NCBI GenBank assembly: GCA_010093605.1
Contig: MU004190.1
Location: 372,001 to 436,000, forward strand
Direction of reading: 5' to 3'
DNA: 64,000 bases
Source: Lophium mytilinum
Lineage: Eukaryota > Ascomycota > Dothideomycetes > Mytilinidiales > Mytilinidiaceae
Part shown: positions 26,601 to 38,000 of the stretch, piece after piece
Position numbering within the stretch: the first letter of the stretch is position 1
Layout: every line of letters starts with the position of its first letter
The notes under the pieces: model-generated
What the model was told of the DNA's origin: nothing
The model's input: the letters and a program-made list of their open reading frames with translations, nothing else
Database searches by the model: none
Program-made: the position numbers and the translations under genes

Positions 26601-29513
26601 GTCTATAAGTATACTAAGCCTAATATTATAGAGCACTATATAAAGGGCGTTTAATATATTCTAGATATAGATAAAAGCTATATTAGAGTCTATAATATAG
26701 GCGTAGGCGCCGCCCTTAGGCTCTAGAGTTATACTTAGAAAGCTTAGAGAGAATATATAGTTATAATCTACTAGAAGAGAATTAGATTTATATATAGTAA
26801 TAGAAACGCAGGCAACTAAGTTTACTAGAATAAGTATTATAGACTTTATCTTTAGTATTTATTAGACTTAAATATTACTATAAGTATATACTAAGATTAG
26901 GGCCTTAAGGTTTTTATAACTAGTAAGTTATAAATAGCGTATACTAAGGTCTAAAATTATACCCTCTAGATGCAGGACGTTAGTTCTAATAAAAAGGTTA
27001 GCGCGTAAGTAGTTAATAATATAGGCCTTAAATTAGATAACTATAACTACTATGCTTCCGCTGCTTAAATATTCTAGAATATATAAGGTAATAATATAAA
27101 ACTCTAATAATAGAACTAACTTATTACTAACGCTGTATACTATAATAGGCTCGTCTATTATCTAGATAAGTAGCTTATTAGGTTTAAGAGCGTTAATAAA
27201 ATTCCGGCTAATTAGTATTATAGTATTTCTAGAGTTGGGACTAATATTATAGAGGTTATAGATATTATTAGAGCTATAGATAATATTAATATTCTTACTA
27301 TTATAGACGGCTACTTTTATTATAGTATAGTAGTAGCTATAAAAGGCTAGCCCTATACTAATCTTATAGTTCCGGGTATTTAATATAACTAGCTTTACCC
27401 GTAGGCTTATAATTATCTAAGAGTTAATAATAGGGGCGTCTATAATAGGGGCGTCTATAAAAAGGGCGTTAGCGTTTTATTACGCGGAGCGTTTATAAAA
27501 TATTAGCTTATAGTCTCTATAAAGGTATTTATAGAGCTTAGTATTAAATATAAACTTAGCTTTATAGGTCTAATATTAGAACTACTATACTATAATAGGG
27601 GACGCGTTAATATTAATAAAGCCTAAGTTAATAATATTATAGGCGTTATTCTTATTATAGGCGTTATAATCTTTAGGGTAGCCGCTATAATTTTTATTCT
27701 AATAGCCTATCTAAGCTATAGTCTTATTAAGGCCTTCTTTTAACTCTTTAGAGCTATTTTATTATTTAACGTCCGTGTTATATATACTAACCTTAGGCTA
27801 CCTACTATACTAGTTAGGGCTAGTAAACTATCTTTAATTATTAAAGCTGCCTTATAGGGCGCCTTAATTATAAGAGGTAGAAGTATTATAGAAGCCTATT
27901 AAAGTATTACTACTTATTAACTAGAGAGGCTACTATAGGGCTAGAAGCTACTTTAGCGTAGAAGTCTACGCGGGGGCGCTTTCTTATAGAGGGCGCTAAT
28001 TATACTAGCTATACTATAGATAGCTATACTATAGGTTATATTAGCTAGGTAGGGCAGAGTTATTATTATAGTTATTATTATACTAGGGAGTATAAGTATT
28101 ACGGGTGTTAAAATAACTATAACTATAGCCGCCGTAATTAAAGCCACGCTAGAAGTTTAATAGCTAGAAAGTCTATTAGAAAGTATACTAACTATTATCT
28201 TTAAATATATTAGGGGGCTAAGATAATAATAAGTCTTCTAGATAGAGTCTAGAGAGCTAATACTACTACTTATACTTATTCTAGAGAGAATGTATAAATA
28301 ATAGTACTATTATAGTTACTATAGGCGCAGGTATATTACGCTAGAGTAATAGGGTAATTCTATTCTAAGTAAAGGTAAGCTAGTTAAGTGTGCTCTCTAG
28401 GTTAGAGGCCTATAATAGATGTATTATATTATAGATATAAAATAATATATTATACTAGCTTCTAGTATTATAGAGGGTATACTTAAATATAATAAGCTTA
28501 TTAAAAGTATTACTAAGAGGCGGCTTAAATTAGTTAACTAATATCTTATACTAGTTATTAATAGTACTATATTAGAGGCTAATCTTCTCTACTTTAAAGA
28601 GTCCTAAGGTATACTATTTAAGGGTGTCTTCTTATAAGGTCTAAGGTAGCTTACTCTTAATAATATTTTTGCCGCGTAATATAACATAGTTTTAAACGCA
28701 GTTAATAAAGATAAATATATTATAGATATATATATTAGCTTCTATATAAATAATATCTTTAAGGCTAAAAAAGGCCTTAAGGTTAGGCTAGAAGAATCTA
28801 ATCTTCTAGATATAAAAGCCTCTAGTATTACTATTACTATTACTATTACCTTCTTCTATACTATTAAGGCCGGGGGGTCTAGGTAGTTCTAGAGGACCGG
28901 GTAGTTTTAGGGCAGCTTATTAAGTATCTAGTAGTTATAAAAATAGATCGCGTATAGCTTATAGCTGCCTAGGGGTAAAATTATTTACTATATTATAGTT
29001 ATAGTTATAAAAGTTAGAGAGTAGATTTTATTATTTATTTCTAGTAATATACTCTATATAGATAGAGTTAGCCTAACTATATAAAGAGTCTATAATAGAA
29101 ACTTAATAATATTTAAGTTACTAGAAGAAGTTTCTAATATTAGCTTATAGGGTTTAAGCTAATATTAACTACTTAAAAGAGTATACTTATTCTAGAGACT
29201 ATTTAGCTACTAGAAACTAGGTAAGAAAGCTACTAGTAAGTACTAAGTTAAGAGAAGTACTCTAGAGCTACCTAGTGTTTACGCGCTTAAAGGCGTATAG
29301 TTAGTGCCTAAGGTTAATAATATTCTAGAGTAGGTTAAAGTAGTAGTACTATAGTAGCTAGGTATTACTACTAGAGAAGCTATATATAGATATAGAGTAA
29401 TAGGCGGCCTATTAAGCTTAATATAGGCGTTAGAGAAAAAGTTATTAATATTTAAGAGCTAGATAGTAATAACATCTATAACGGCTATAGAAGAGATAGC
29501 AGCTATAGAAGGT

Positions 29514-29586
29514 ATTAACGGCCGTAAAAGAATTAACGGCCGTAAAAGGTATTAACGGCCGTAAAAGAATTAACGGCTATAAAAGG
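29514..29586. repeat. 18-bp tandem array
   Basis: Four copies of ATTAACGGCCGTAAAAGA (one is 19 bp) from 29,514, inside the Gag-like region of fossil 4. GGCCGT is well preserved in three copies. Confidence 0.92.
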
Positions 29587-30171
29587 GACAATAGCCTATA
29601 AAAGATATACGCCCGATAAAAAGAAGATAAGAATATCTAGAGATAAGGATATCTTAAAATAAGAATGTCTAGAGATAAGAGAATAAAAAATAAAAGAGTT
29701 AAGAGATAGAAGTAGAGAATAGTCTTATTAATAATAAGCCTTCTATAAACTATAGAACACTTTTCTTAGAGTAATAGTACCTTCTACTTACTACTATAAC
29801 TATTTCCGCGCGGAGGTATATATAGTTAAGGCTATTATTAATAGCGTCTAGAGCTTCTACTAAGAGTTCTAGGTATTTATAAGTAGTAGATAGCTTATAG
29901 AAAGTCTTAGTAGTAAGAGATTAATAGAGCTTCTATAGAATTAATAATATTAGCGTACTAAAAAAGAGTGCAGATATATAAGGTTATAGAAGTAGAGTTA
30001 TAAAGCTTAATACTCTAATAATAGTAATATCTAGAGCTTTAGTAACCTATTATTTACAATCTATTATTTAAATAAGAGGGAGACTATAGTTCTAGTGCTC
30101 GCGATATATAAAGCTAGTAAGCTTATCTAGAAGCTCTAGTAGTACTATACTAAGCTACTATTTATTAAGAA

Positions 30172-30350
30172 GATAGAGTAAAGGGTATTCTATTAGGCTA
30201 GAGCTACGGCGCCGTCTTAAAAATAGTAATAACTAAGGCCTATACTTATATAGACTATATATATATACTATATAGTATATACTATCCTCTATAAGCTTAT
30301 ATAAACGTCCTTTAATACGGACGCCTGTAATAGCTATAACTATAATAAAG
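30172..30350 (-). repeat. LTR of fossil 4 (5' LTR in element orientation)
   Basis: Direct-repeat partner of 22,272-22,460. The two copies differ by transitions such as AACGCCCGTAAT against GACGCCTGTAAT, the pattern RIP gives. Confidence 0.88.
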
Positions 30351-32905
30351 AGTATAGATATATAGATATAGTTTATAAAGCTAATAATAAAGGCTCTATC
30401 TATATTAAATAAGGCGTTATTTATACTAACTATCTACTTATAAGTTTAATTTTTATTATTTATTAATAATTTTTAAGTAGATATTTATGCGTTTATTTAT
30501 AGCAGGGATATTAAGTTAAAACGCGTTAATTTTAGTAAAAAATTGCGTAGTTTATATATAAAGTCCTATTATAATAAATATATAAATATAAATAAAAATT
30601 ATAATAGCCTTCTTTTAATTTCTATACCTCTCTTTATAATAGTATCTATACCTCTTAATTTCCTTCTATATACTTTATAACGCTGTAGTTAATTTCTACG
30701 CTAAATTTTATAGTTTCTATAACTATACTATTCTTATTAATAGATTCTTTAAATATCTATCTACTTATACTATTTTTTTTATAGAGATTATAATAAAGGC
30801 CTCTAATATACTATTAATAGCTAGATTCTTATTAAGCACGTAGTATACTACTACTAGTATCTAGCTAAGAATATTAAAAAGCGCTTTAAAGTATTTACTA
30901 GCTATTAATTCTATTTTCTTACCTATACTATAGATAATATTATAATTAAGTATACTATATAGAGAATAGAGTTCTTAGTAGATAGCTTTAGTATAAGAAC
31001 CTATCTATATATATTAGATTTATAGAAATAGCTAGTAAGAGATACTAAGGCGTATAGGTTTAGAGTAATTACTAGCAGTGTTAATAAGTTCTTTAATAGT
31101 ATTATTTAAGAGTAGAAAGAGTAGTCTACTCTCTCTCTTTTTAGCTATTTATAGCACCTTATAATTAAATAGCGCGCCGCGTACTAGCTTAAGGCTAGTA
31201 AGTTAATAGAGGTATAGAGGCAGCTATTTAACTATAATTATCTAGAATAGCTTATACTCTATATATATTATAATTCTTAGTACTTTCTTATAGTAATTTT
31301 TAATAGCTTTTAGAGCCTAGAGCTTCTATATAAGAATTAAAAGCTAGCTTATATATATATTATTTAAATAAATATACTTACTAATACTAATACTCTTATA
31401 GCCTGCGCTTATATAGGCTACTACTACTCTAATAAAGTATATATTATGCACCTTAATAAGTACTACTATATCTATAGTAACTTCTAGAACTATTAGTTTT
31501 CTTATAAATATACTATAGCTATTATTATAAGGCTAGGCTTAGTAAGTATTTTCTATATAGATTTCTATTAACTTTATAAGTAGTAGAAGAGCTATAGGCC
31601 TTTTAAGAATAATAGGCTACTATATAACTATTATAGAGGCTCTAGCTATATATAGCCTATAAGAATTAATAATATTTTTCTATCTAATAACTACCTAGCG
31701 CCTATATATAAGGTAATCTATAGAGTATTATAAAAGAAGTAGAAATAAATAGGTAATTAACTATCTAATACTAGATTAGGCTAGTAGTATAGTATATATA
31801 GGTTTTCTAGTTATAATAAGGCTAATAAAAGAATATATAAAGGCTATCTAGAAATTTAAAATAAAAAATTATTAAAATTAGATAATTTTTAGTAGAGAAA
31901 TTAAGCTTTATATATTTCTATTTATTTAGATACTAATTATTAGAAATATAGGCCCTTTTAGCTAGTTTCTATACTATTTTCCCTTAGCTAGAGTATATAA
32001 AGCTAATTTTCTTTATTTTCTTAATTTTCTATAGTTTCTAAGGTGCAGCTAATTATATATAGGCCTTAATACTATATTAGTAGCCTATATATAGTTATAT
32101 AATACTTAGAAATACTATAGAAATATATAGGCGCGGAGCTTATACTTAAAAGGGCCTATTAGCTAGCTTTTAGGCCTTAATTAGTATAGGCTAAGTAATT
32201 AGGCATCTCTATAGTATTTATAAGTATTAAAGACTATATAGAGTATATTTACTAGTATTATAAACTATTATTATATCTTAAATACCTTAAATACTTTATA
32301 AGAATATTACCTCTATATTATTTAGTATTAGATATTATGCATAGATAGTATATAGTAAGTAGAAAATTTAGTTTATATAATAGAGTAATTTCTTATAAAG
32401 TATTTAAGAGTATTTAGATATAGTTTATAAGAATAAGTAGTTAGCCTTATATAAATTTTTTAGCCTTATTTAATACTATATATTAACTCTTAATATAATA
32501 CTAAATAGCCTACTATAACTATAAGGCGCTAGCCTATTTTCTACTCTATTTTCTCTATTTAATACTAAGTCTAGCTATACTATAACGCGCCTATAATTCT
32601 AAGAAAGTAAAGCCTATACTAAAAGGTATAGAGGCGTGCTAAGAAATACCTATAGAGAAATAAGGCTAATAGACTAGAGTAGTCTAGTTTTAAAAAAAAA
32701 AAATTTAACTTTAATGCTATATATTAACCCTTAATACTATAGCTAGCTAGATATAACTTCTAAAAGATAATAGAGAAAGAACTTATAATTAAAATATATT
32801 AAATACTAAGACTATAGCTAATAAATTTACCTTATAGTTAATATTTAAAAAAGGTATACCTCTTAAAAATAGACTAGTTTATACTAAATAGGCGCCTAAA
32901 TGTCC
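30351..32905. other. RIP-mutated repeat DNA with an unidentified coding remnant
   Basis: AT-rich sequence between fossil 4 and the GC-normal region. Plus-strand frames at about 30,600-31,860 give long translations, including a weak Cys/His pattern (C-A-Y-I-G-Y ... H-L-N-K, about 31,400-31,465) that could be a zinc finger of a repeat-associated fungal protein. I cannot name the family. No terminal repeats were found. Confidence 0.4.
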
Positions 32906-32930
32906 TTAGACGCTTTATAGAGGAATTTTA

Positions 32931-32948
32931 GGGCGGGAGGGAGGAGGG
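32931..32948 (+). other. G-quadruplex motif at the isochore border
   Basis: GGGCGGGAGGGAGGAGGG fits the canonical four-run G3+N1-7 pattern. Further G runs follow at about 32,960, 32,974 and 32,983. It lies exactly at the transition from AT-rich repeat block to gene-rich DNA. Confidence 0.8.
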
Positions 32949-33435
32949 CTAGGAGGCTAGGGGCGGTAGGTAAGGGGGTGGTGGGGCCGTCCTTACTATA
33001 TTAAGTGTAGTGGTGTTGTGGTGGAACGCCTTAAAATGACTCGGAGAAGCGGCTGAGCACCTGAGATAACCAACGTGTAAACCCTGCTAGGCAACTCCAC
33101 TTATCCATCCTTCCTCCACTTCTCATCATCTCAACAACTCTGTGGCATTTGAAACTCCTCTGACTACGCTTGGTCCGCTACTCCAAAGGACCTCTAAATC
33201 CCGTCCTCTTCGACGTCCCGTATCAGCCTGGACCATGCGAACCCCCTAGCCGTGTAAGCTTGTGTCATCCTTCTAATGCTTGAGATAGTCCTTACCTATA
33301 TTAGTCTTGCCAGAGAAGCTTTGGGAGCCGTAAAAAGCGGTAGCCCCTTCCTTGTTGTGTCCTTGATGGGTCACCGAACTGCCTGTCGATGTCGTTGCAA
33401 ACTACGTCCAAGTTTAGCCTGGTTGCGTCTCAAGG
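32949..33435. other. Border segment without a clear gene
   Basis: The first GC-normal sequence after the repeat block, downstream of the hydrolase gene. A 60-codon plus-strand frame from 33,276 (MLEIVLTYISLAREALGAVK...) vaguely recalls the amphipathic N-terminus of fungal STAND proteins but stops quickly, and I cannot support it as a gene. Confidence 0.5.
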
Positions 33436-34581
33436 CTAATGATTTAGACTTGCCGTAGGACTTTCGGTGCGAGGCTTCACGGCGCTGTCCTTGACCCATT
33501 TCTTCAGTTCATGCAGAACTTTTTGGTAATTGTTGTCGTTCCGGCCCTCATACTTCGTCATACCGCTGTGGTCGGCAAGAATTCCAATGGTTGGGTATCT
33601 GTCTAAGATCGCCGACGTGTCGGGGACGATCTGGCTCTGCGTTAGACTGATATGATATGAATCTCGGTGAAGTCTTACTTTCTTATTTAGCAAGGCGTAT
33701 TTCTTCTCTTCGTAACAGCAGGCCACTTGGATGGAATCAGAGGTTTGCTGTTCACGGTAAGCCAAGTACAGCTCGAACCTTTTGCGAATGTCTTCCAGAT
33801 GTATTCCCTGCTCTTTGAGATCATCGAGGATCTTAGGGTTGCCGTCCTTGACAGTGCTGGCAAGATTTACGAGGATGCCAGCCATACCAGCTGAAGGCGC
33901 GCCACGATGCGGCGTTCCCATGAATAAGATGCCACACGTAGATGCAGATATCTGGTTGAAGCGCTGGGCGTCTTGGGAATGCATCAGGGCCTGGTCAAGT
34001 TCAGATGAATTCGTCATCCCTGGACGATTACCAACTTACCTCTTTACAACTGAGCCCACCGAGGCTATGACAGACGAACACGATGGGGCGCTTCTAGTCC
34101 ACGCTCAGAGCCTGAGACCAGAGAATGCTAGAAGGTGTGTAACTCACCAGTATTGTCCCATTTGGCGCAATCAGAAATCTTTCGAGGTCGGCACAAAGAC
34201 CCTTAGCATGTTGGTGACTGTTGTTACCCGAAACTGTCTGGAAGAAACCCTTTCCAAGGACGTCGGCATCATATCCCCAAGTCACTTGGGTATAGTCAGC
34301 TCCATGATCGTATCTTAAGGGCCATAGGCACGTACTGATACGTGCTTCCGGTATGTCTTTTGGGAGAATGTCCCTGGGCCAGAAGCACTCCTCGCCTGAA
34401 ACGCCAGGGCGATACGTCCATGTACTTCGGCGATTGCCAGTCAATCCATGCACGAAGACGATACTGTTAAAGACCCATTAGCTGCTTGGCCTCCTACAAC
34501 GAGTTCCACTCACTCTATGATCGAAGCTTCTTGAGGATCTGAAAGAATTTCCATACCGTAATCTCCAGAGCTTGCTGGCAT
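33436..34581 (-). CDS. SesB/SERAC1-like alpha/beta hydrolase (stand-alone NLR-effector-type esterase)
   Basis: Predicted 313-aa serine hydrolase. The model has five exons: 34,581-34,514, 34,463-34,336, 34,284-34,148, 34,093-34,040 and 33,990-33,436. Its four introns are 50, 51, 54 and 49 nt, all GT-AG, and total length is divisible by three. Visible blocks: IVFVHGLTGNRRSTW (about 24-38), IMTWGYDADV (65-74), nucleophile elbow VCHSLGG with Ser121, GILFMGTPHRGAP (149-161, a SesB/DUF676 hallmark) and ADHSGMTKY with the likely catalytic His270. In fungi this domain is usually the N-terminal effector of NACHT or NB-ARC proteins; here the protein ends shortly after the hydrolase. Start chosen because MEILSDPQEASIIDIVFVHG aligns with the usual family N-terminus. 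It is transcribed away from the NACHT-ankyrin gene at 35,064. Substrate unknown; lipase/esterase is family inference. Confidence 0.88.
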
Positions 34582-35063
34582 CGAGGTTTGCTCTGCTGTG
34601 GTCCTATGAAGCAGTCAGAAATGATATAGACTACAAGAAGGGACGACCAAAGCCGTGTCGTACCGTTTATTGGCCATATTCGATGTCCTAAGAACCTGAT
34701 CAGACGGCGCTACGCTAAAGATCTGCCGGTTATTCATATGGCTCCTGATATCTAAAGATGTGCCGTTTTCTTGACATCACGCTCACCCAGTTGTGTGATA
34801 CAAGCGGGAGTTTGGTCTGTAGTTTTGTCGTTTCCCAGCTGATCCAGCTTTGCTTCCGACAATCGGCGATCAAACTGCAGGTATCCAGGGCTTGATGCCG
34901 GGACCCGTTGTTTCCTTCAGCTTGGCTGAGGTACCACATGGTCTAGCGACACATTTATACTGTTTCCGCCACTCCACCTAGTCGCCTCCTAACTTACAGC
35001 CCAAGTCCAGCGGATGTCTGTCTTCTATTACTTCTACCCCACTTCGTAGTACGCTTTCGAAAG
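34582..35063. promoter_or_regulatory. Shared divergent promoter of hydrolase and NACHT-ankyrin genes
   Basis: The 482 bp between two head-to-head start codons must contain both promoters. I see no clear TATA box or long repeat. A CT-rich run (TCTTCTATTACTTCTACCCC) at about 35,020-35,040 is the usual fungal pattern just upstream of a start and belongs to the plus-strand gene. Confidence 0.6.
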
Positions 35064-38000
35064 ATGCCGGGCGACTATCATTTACACCATCAAGGAGACA
35101 ATACGGGGCAAAATGTGACCTTTTATGGGCAAAACACGATTCATGGTACCCCAAACTTCAACCTAAATGGTTCTAGCCGAGAGCGAGATCTTCAGGACCA
35201 ATGCCTACAAGATCTCTTGAGACATTCCATCGAAGAAGCGCCAGAGGCTGCCTTGGCTGGACTGGAGACTCGCAAAGGCAGTCGAACTCAAGGCACATGC
35301 AAATGGATCCTTGAAAACGGTTCATATACCACATGGAAGAACGATCCGGAGCCTGGTATCCTCTGGGTTTCAGGCTCGCCCGGGAGGGGAAAGACAATGT
35401 TGGCGATACACACCACCAAAGTCCTGCACAAGCAAGAAGAATATGTTCTATATTTCTTCTGCGATTCTAGCCGGGAAGTCACCGGCAACATGATCCTGCG
35501 ATCATTGATCTACCAAATGCTGGAGTTAGACACCTCCCTCTTCGAGCACATCCAGAAGATTTACAGGATTCGGAAGCAGGAACTCCTCTCAGACTCCGGA
35601 TTCGAGTTGCTGTGGAGTGTCTTCACAAGGATGGTGCAACGACCACGCTCGGCAGAATATCAGACTAAGACCTTAGCACCAGTGTATTGCATACTCGATG
35701 GTCTCGACGAGTGCAACGAAGCGAGTCTGGACTCATTCCTCAAAAACCTCACACGACTGTATCCCAACGAATACGACGAGGCCAGTTCGCCCTCTAGCTC
35801 TGACTCAAGTGACCCGCCACCGCCCACTCGTCTCAAAGTCATTGTGTCAAGCAGGGAGACAAAACCCGAGTGCATTGGCTCTTACCTCTCACGATTCCGT
35901 CGTATTAGGCTTGACCGAGACTGCAAAAACGGCATCAAAGAGGATGTCGCCCGCTACATCGAGGCAAACGTCAGAAGGATTGCAAATTCGAAGGAAAATC
36001 GGTGGCCAGATGAACTTCGTGAATTTGCAACGGACGAGCTTATTGAGAAGTCAGAGGGAAGATATCTGTGGTGTGCCTTTGTGCTGGACGAACTGGAGCA
36101 CAGAAAACACATCGAGGTGGAAAAGACAATCTCCGAATTCCCTCGTGGGCTTGAAAACGCATATGCCCGAATCTTACTTCGGATTGACCCTCAACATCAT
36201 GAACTTGTCTCGAAAATTCTTTGCTGGGTTCTTGGCACACGCCGAAGTCTATCTCTGAGAGAAATTGGGATGATGACTAACGTGTCACCTGCCCGAGGCC
36301 AAAGTGAAGAAGCAGCAGTGGTTGAACAATTGTCTTACTGTAATCATCTAGTGCAGGCCAGTCGCCGGCGCGTGTTCATCTGTCATCAGACGGTTAGGGA
36401 CTATCTACTTGGTAGGACCGACTGGGATTCACGCCCAACCGCATTTCACTTCGCTGCTGATGAGATCAATTCGACGATTTGGAAGACTTGCTGCAACGTG
36501 GTCGTTTCCGGACTTTCTGTACTAAGACGCTATCATGAAGAACGGCCACAAGACGAAAAGTTCTCCGGTGATAAGAGTAGATTTCTGTTCTTTTCCTACG
36601 CGATCAAGTTCTGGGCGACTCATGCCACTACTCAATCGATCGGAAGCGCCTCAGACAATGAAAATGGAGGCACGTTGCACAATGAAGACGGAAGTGTCTC
36701 GGAGGACGAAAAAAGAGGCTTTTATCTGTCTGCTCCATCACTCCCAAAAATGTGGGAGTTTCGATTCGACACATCAAGTAAGAAGAACCAAGGTCTAATG
36801 TCCCCCCCGAGAGCAGCTTCGGTCTCCAGGGCTATCCTCCGCGTTGCAGCCTTCTATGGAGTTTCCGGGCTTTTAACCCTAATGCTAAACTCGACTCTTT
36901 CTCTAGCGGACAAGACTGCCCTACTGAATCGCGGAGAGCGCAATTACGGCCGATCTCTACTCTCCATTGCGGCCATTAGAGGGCATTATGATGTTGTCAA
37001 GTTTTTGCTTGATGCAGGTGCTTTCATCGACTCGCTGGATCATTACAAGCATACGCCTCTTCATGCAGCATGTTACTCTGGCTATGAGAGGGTGGCTGAA
37101 CTACTTTTGGAACGCGGTGTTAGTTTGCAACCAGCTCTCAGTGGCGTCAACGCAATACATCCTGCCGTGTGCTCTGGTTCCCAGTCATTGGTCAGGCTAC
37201 TTTACTCGAGAGAGCCCGTGCTCAACGTGAGCGACAAGAGAGGCAATCATCCTCTTCACATTGCTGCGTCTCGTTGGGACCAGCCGATGATCGGGCTGCT
37301 GCTCGAGCTCGGTGCAGATCTTCCTGCTCGCAATGACTTGGGGCAAACACTGCTTCACAGCGCGATGTTGGGCTACGGCAGCCCTGGCGGCCCCCAAGTT
37401 ATCCGCGTTCTCGATCGTCCCGGATCCAGAGAACTTGAAGGGTTACTGCTAGGACTCAGCCCCAACCGGGTTCTCCCATGCTTAGTGGAATGGCTCATTG
37501 ACAACGGGTTGGACGTCAACGCAATGGATGACCATGGCAATAATCCACTACATTACGCTGCTGCTCTTGCCCGAGATGATGTAGTTTCAGTCCTGCTCCA
37601 AAGGAACGCTGATGTAGATGCGCTTAACAAGAACGGCGAGTCACCTCTCTGGAAAGCTGTTCAAGATAATCGTCTGGATATCATGAAGGATCAGGTTCAC
37701 CAGAGACACGAATACGTCCATGAGCACTCGGAGTTGGAGGATCTTGCGATAACCTCGTCCATCATGCTTAAGTACCAGGAACGGGCCGAAAAGACGGTTC
37801 CACTACTCCTTGAGAAAGATTGCCAGATTGGGGGTTGCGTTGACAGCGGAGACAACGCTTTTCATGTTGCGGTCCGACTCCGCGATATTGGAATGACAAA
37901 CATATTTGTCAACCACGATTCTGGCCTAATAAAGTCAATGAACAAAAGGGGCAGGACCCCTCTGCACCTCGCCGTCGCCTACGGCTGGATTTCGGGAACC

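Larger units (their letters stand above)
22272..30350 (-). mobile_element. Ty3/gypsy chromovirus fossil 4 with both LTRs
   Basis: A minus-strand element of about 8.1 kb framed by two direct repeats of about 180 bp (22,272-22,460 and 30,172-30,350). Reading leftward: Gag-like region about 30,100-27,500; reverse transcriptase about 26,000-25,200, with a GRVVINIKGLNKA-like block near 25,840; RNase H about 24,900; integrase about 24,300-23,400; chromodomain-like segment about 23,060-22,930. Its RT resembles that of fossil 2, so the two belong to the same lineage. It is complete in layout but old, RIP-mutated throughout and inactive, with dozens of breaks. Confidence 0.85.
1..32905. other. AT-rich RIP-mutated repeat block
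   Basis: Nearly 33 kb of very AT-rich sequence without a usable gene. The longest open frame is under 80 codons. CA, TG and ATG are scarce while TA is extremely common; CpG-containing words such as GCGCC persist. This is the expected result of RIP, which turns CA into TA on both strands of repeats. Translations in the best frames give recognisable Ty3/gypsy pol domains and a Mutator-like transposase, so the block is nested dead transposons rather than centromeric satellite. The right edge is abrupt, within about 100 bp. Confidence 0.93.

Noticed and set aside
27953-28147. 64-codon minus-strand hydrophobic frame resembling a membrane protein
   Set aside because: Lies in the Gag-like region of fossil 4; the Ile/Thr bias comes from AT-rich composition.
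1-32905. Centromere or CRISPR-like array interpretation of the AT-rich block
   Set aside because: Repeats are short local tandem arrays in element coding regions without spacers, and the block is explained by transposon domains plus RIP.
33276-33458. MLEIVLTYISLAREALGAVK-like frame as a small STAND N-terminal protein
   Set aside because: Ends after 60 codons, overlaps the end of the hydrolase gene on the other strand, and no plausible downstream exon was found.
35698-36258. 186-codon frame within the NACHT gene
   Set aside because: Shadow of the NACHT-ankyrin coding sequence in another frame.
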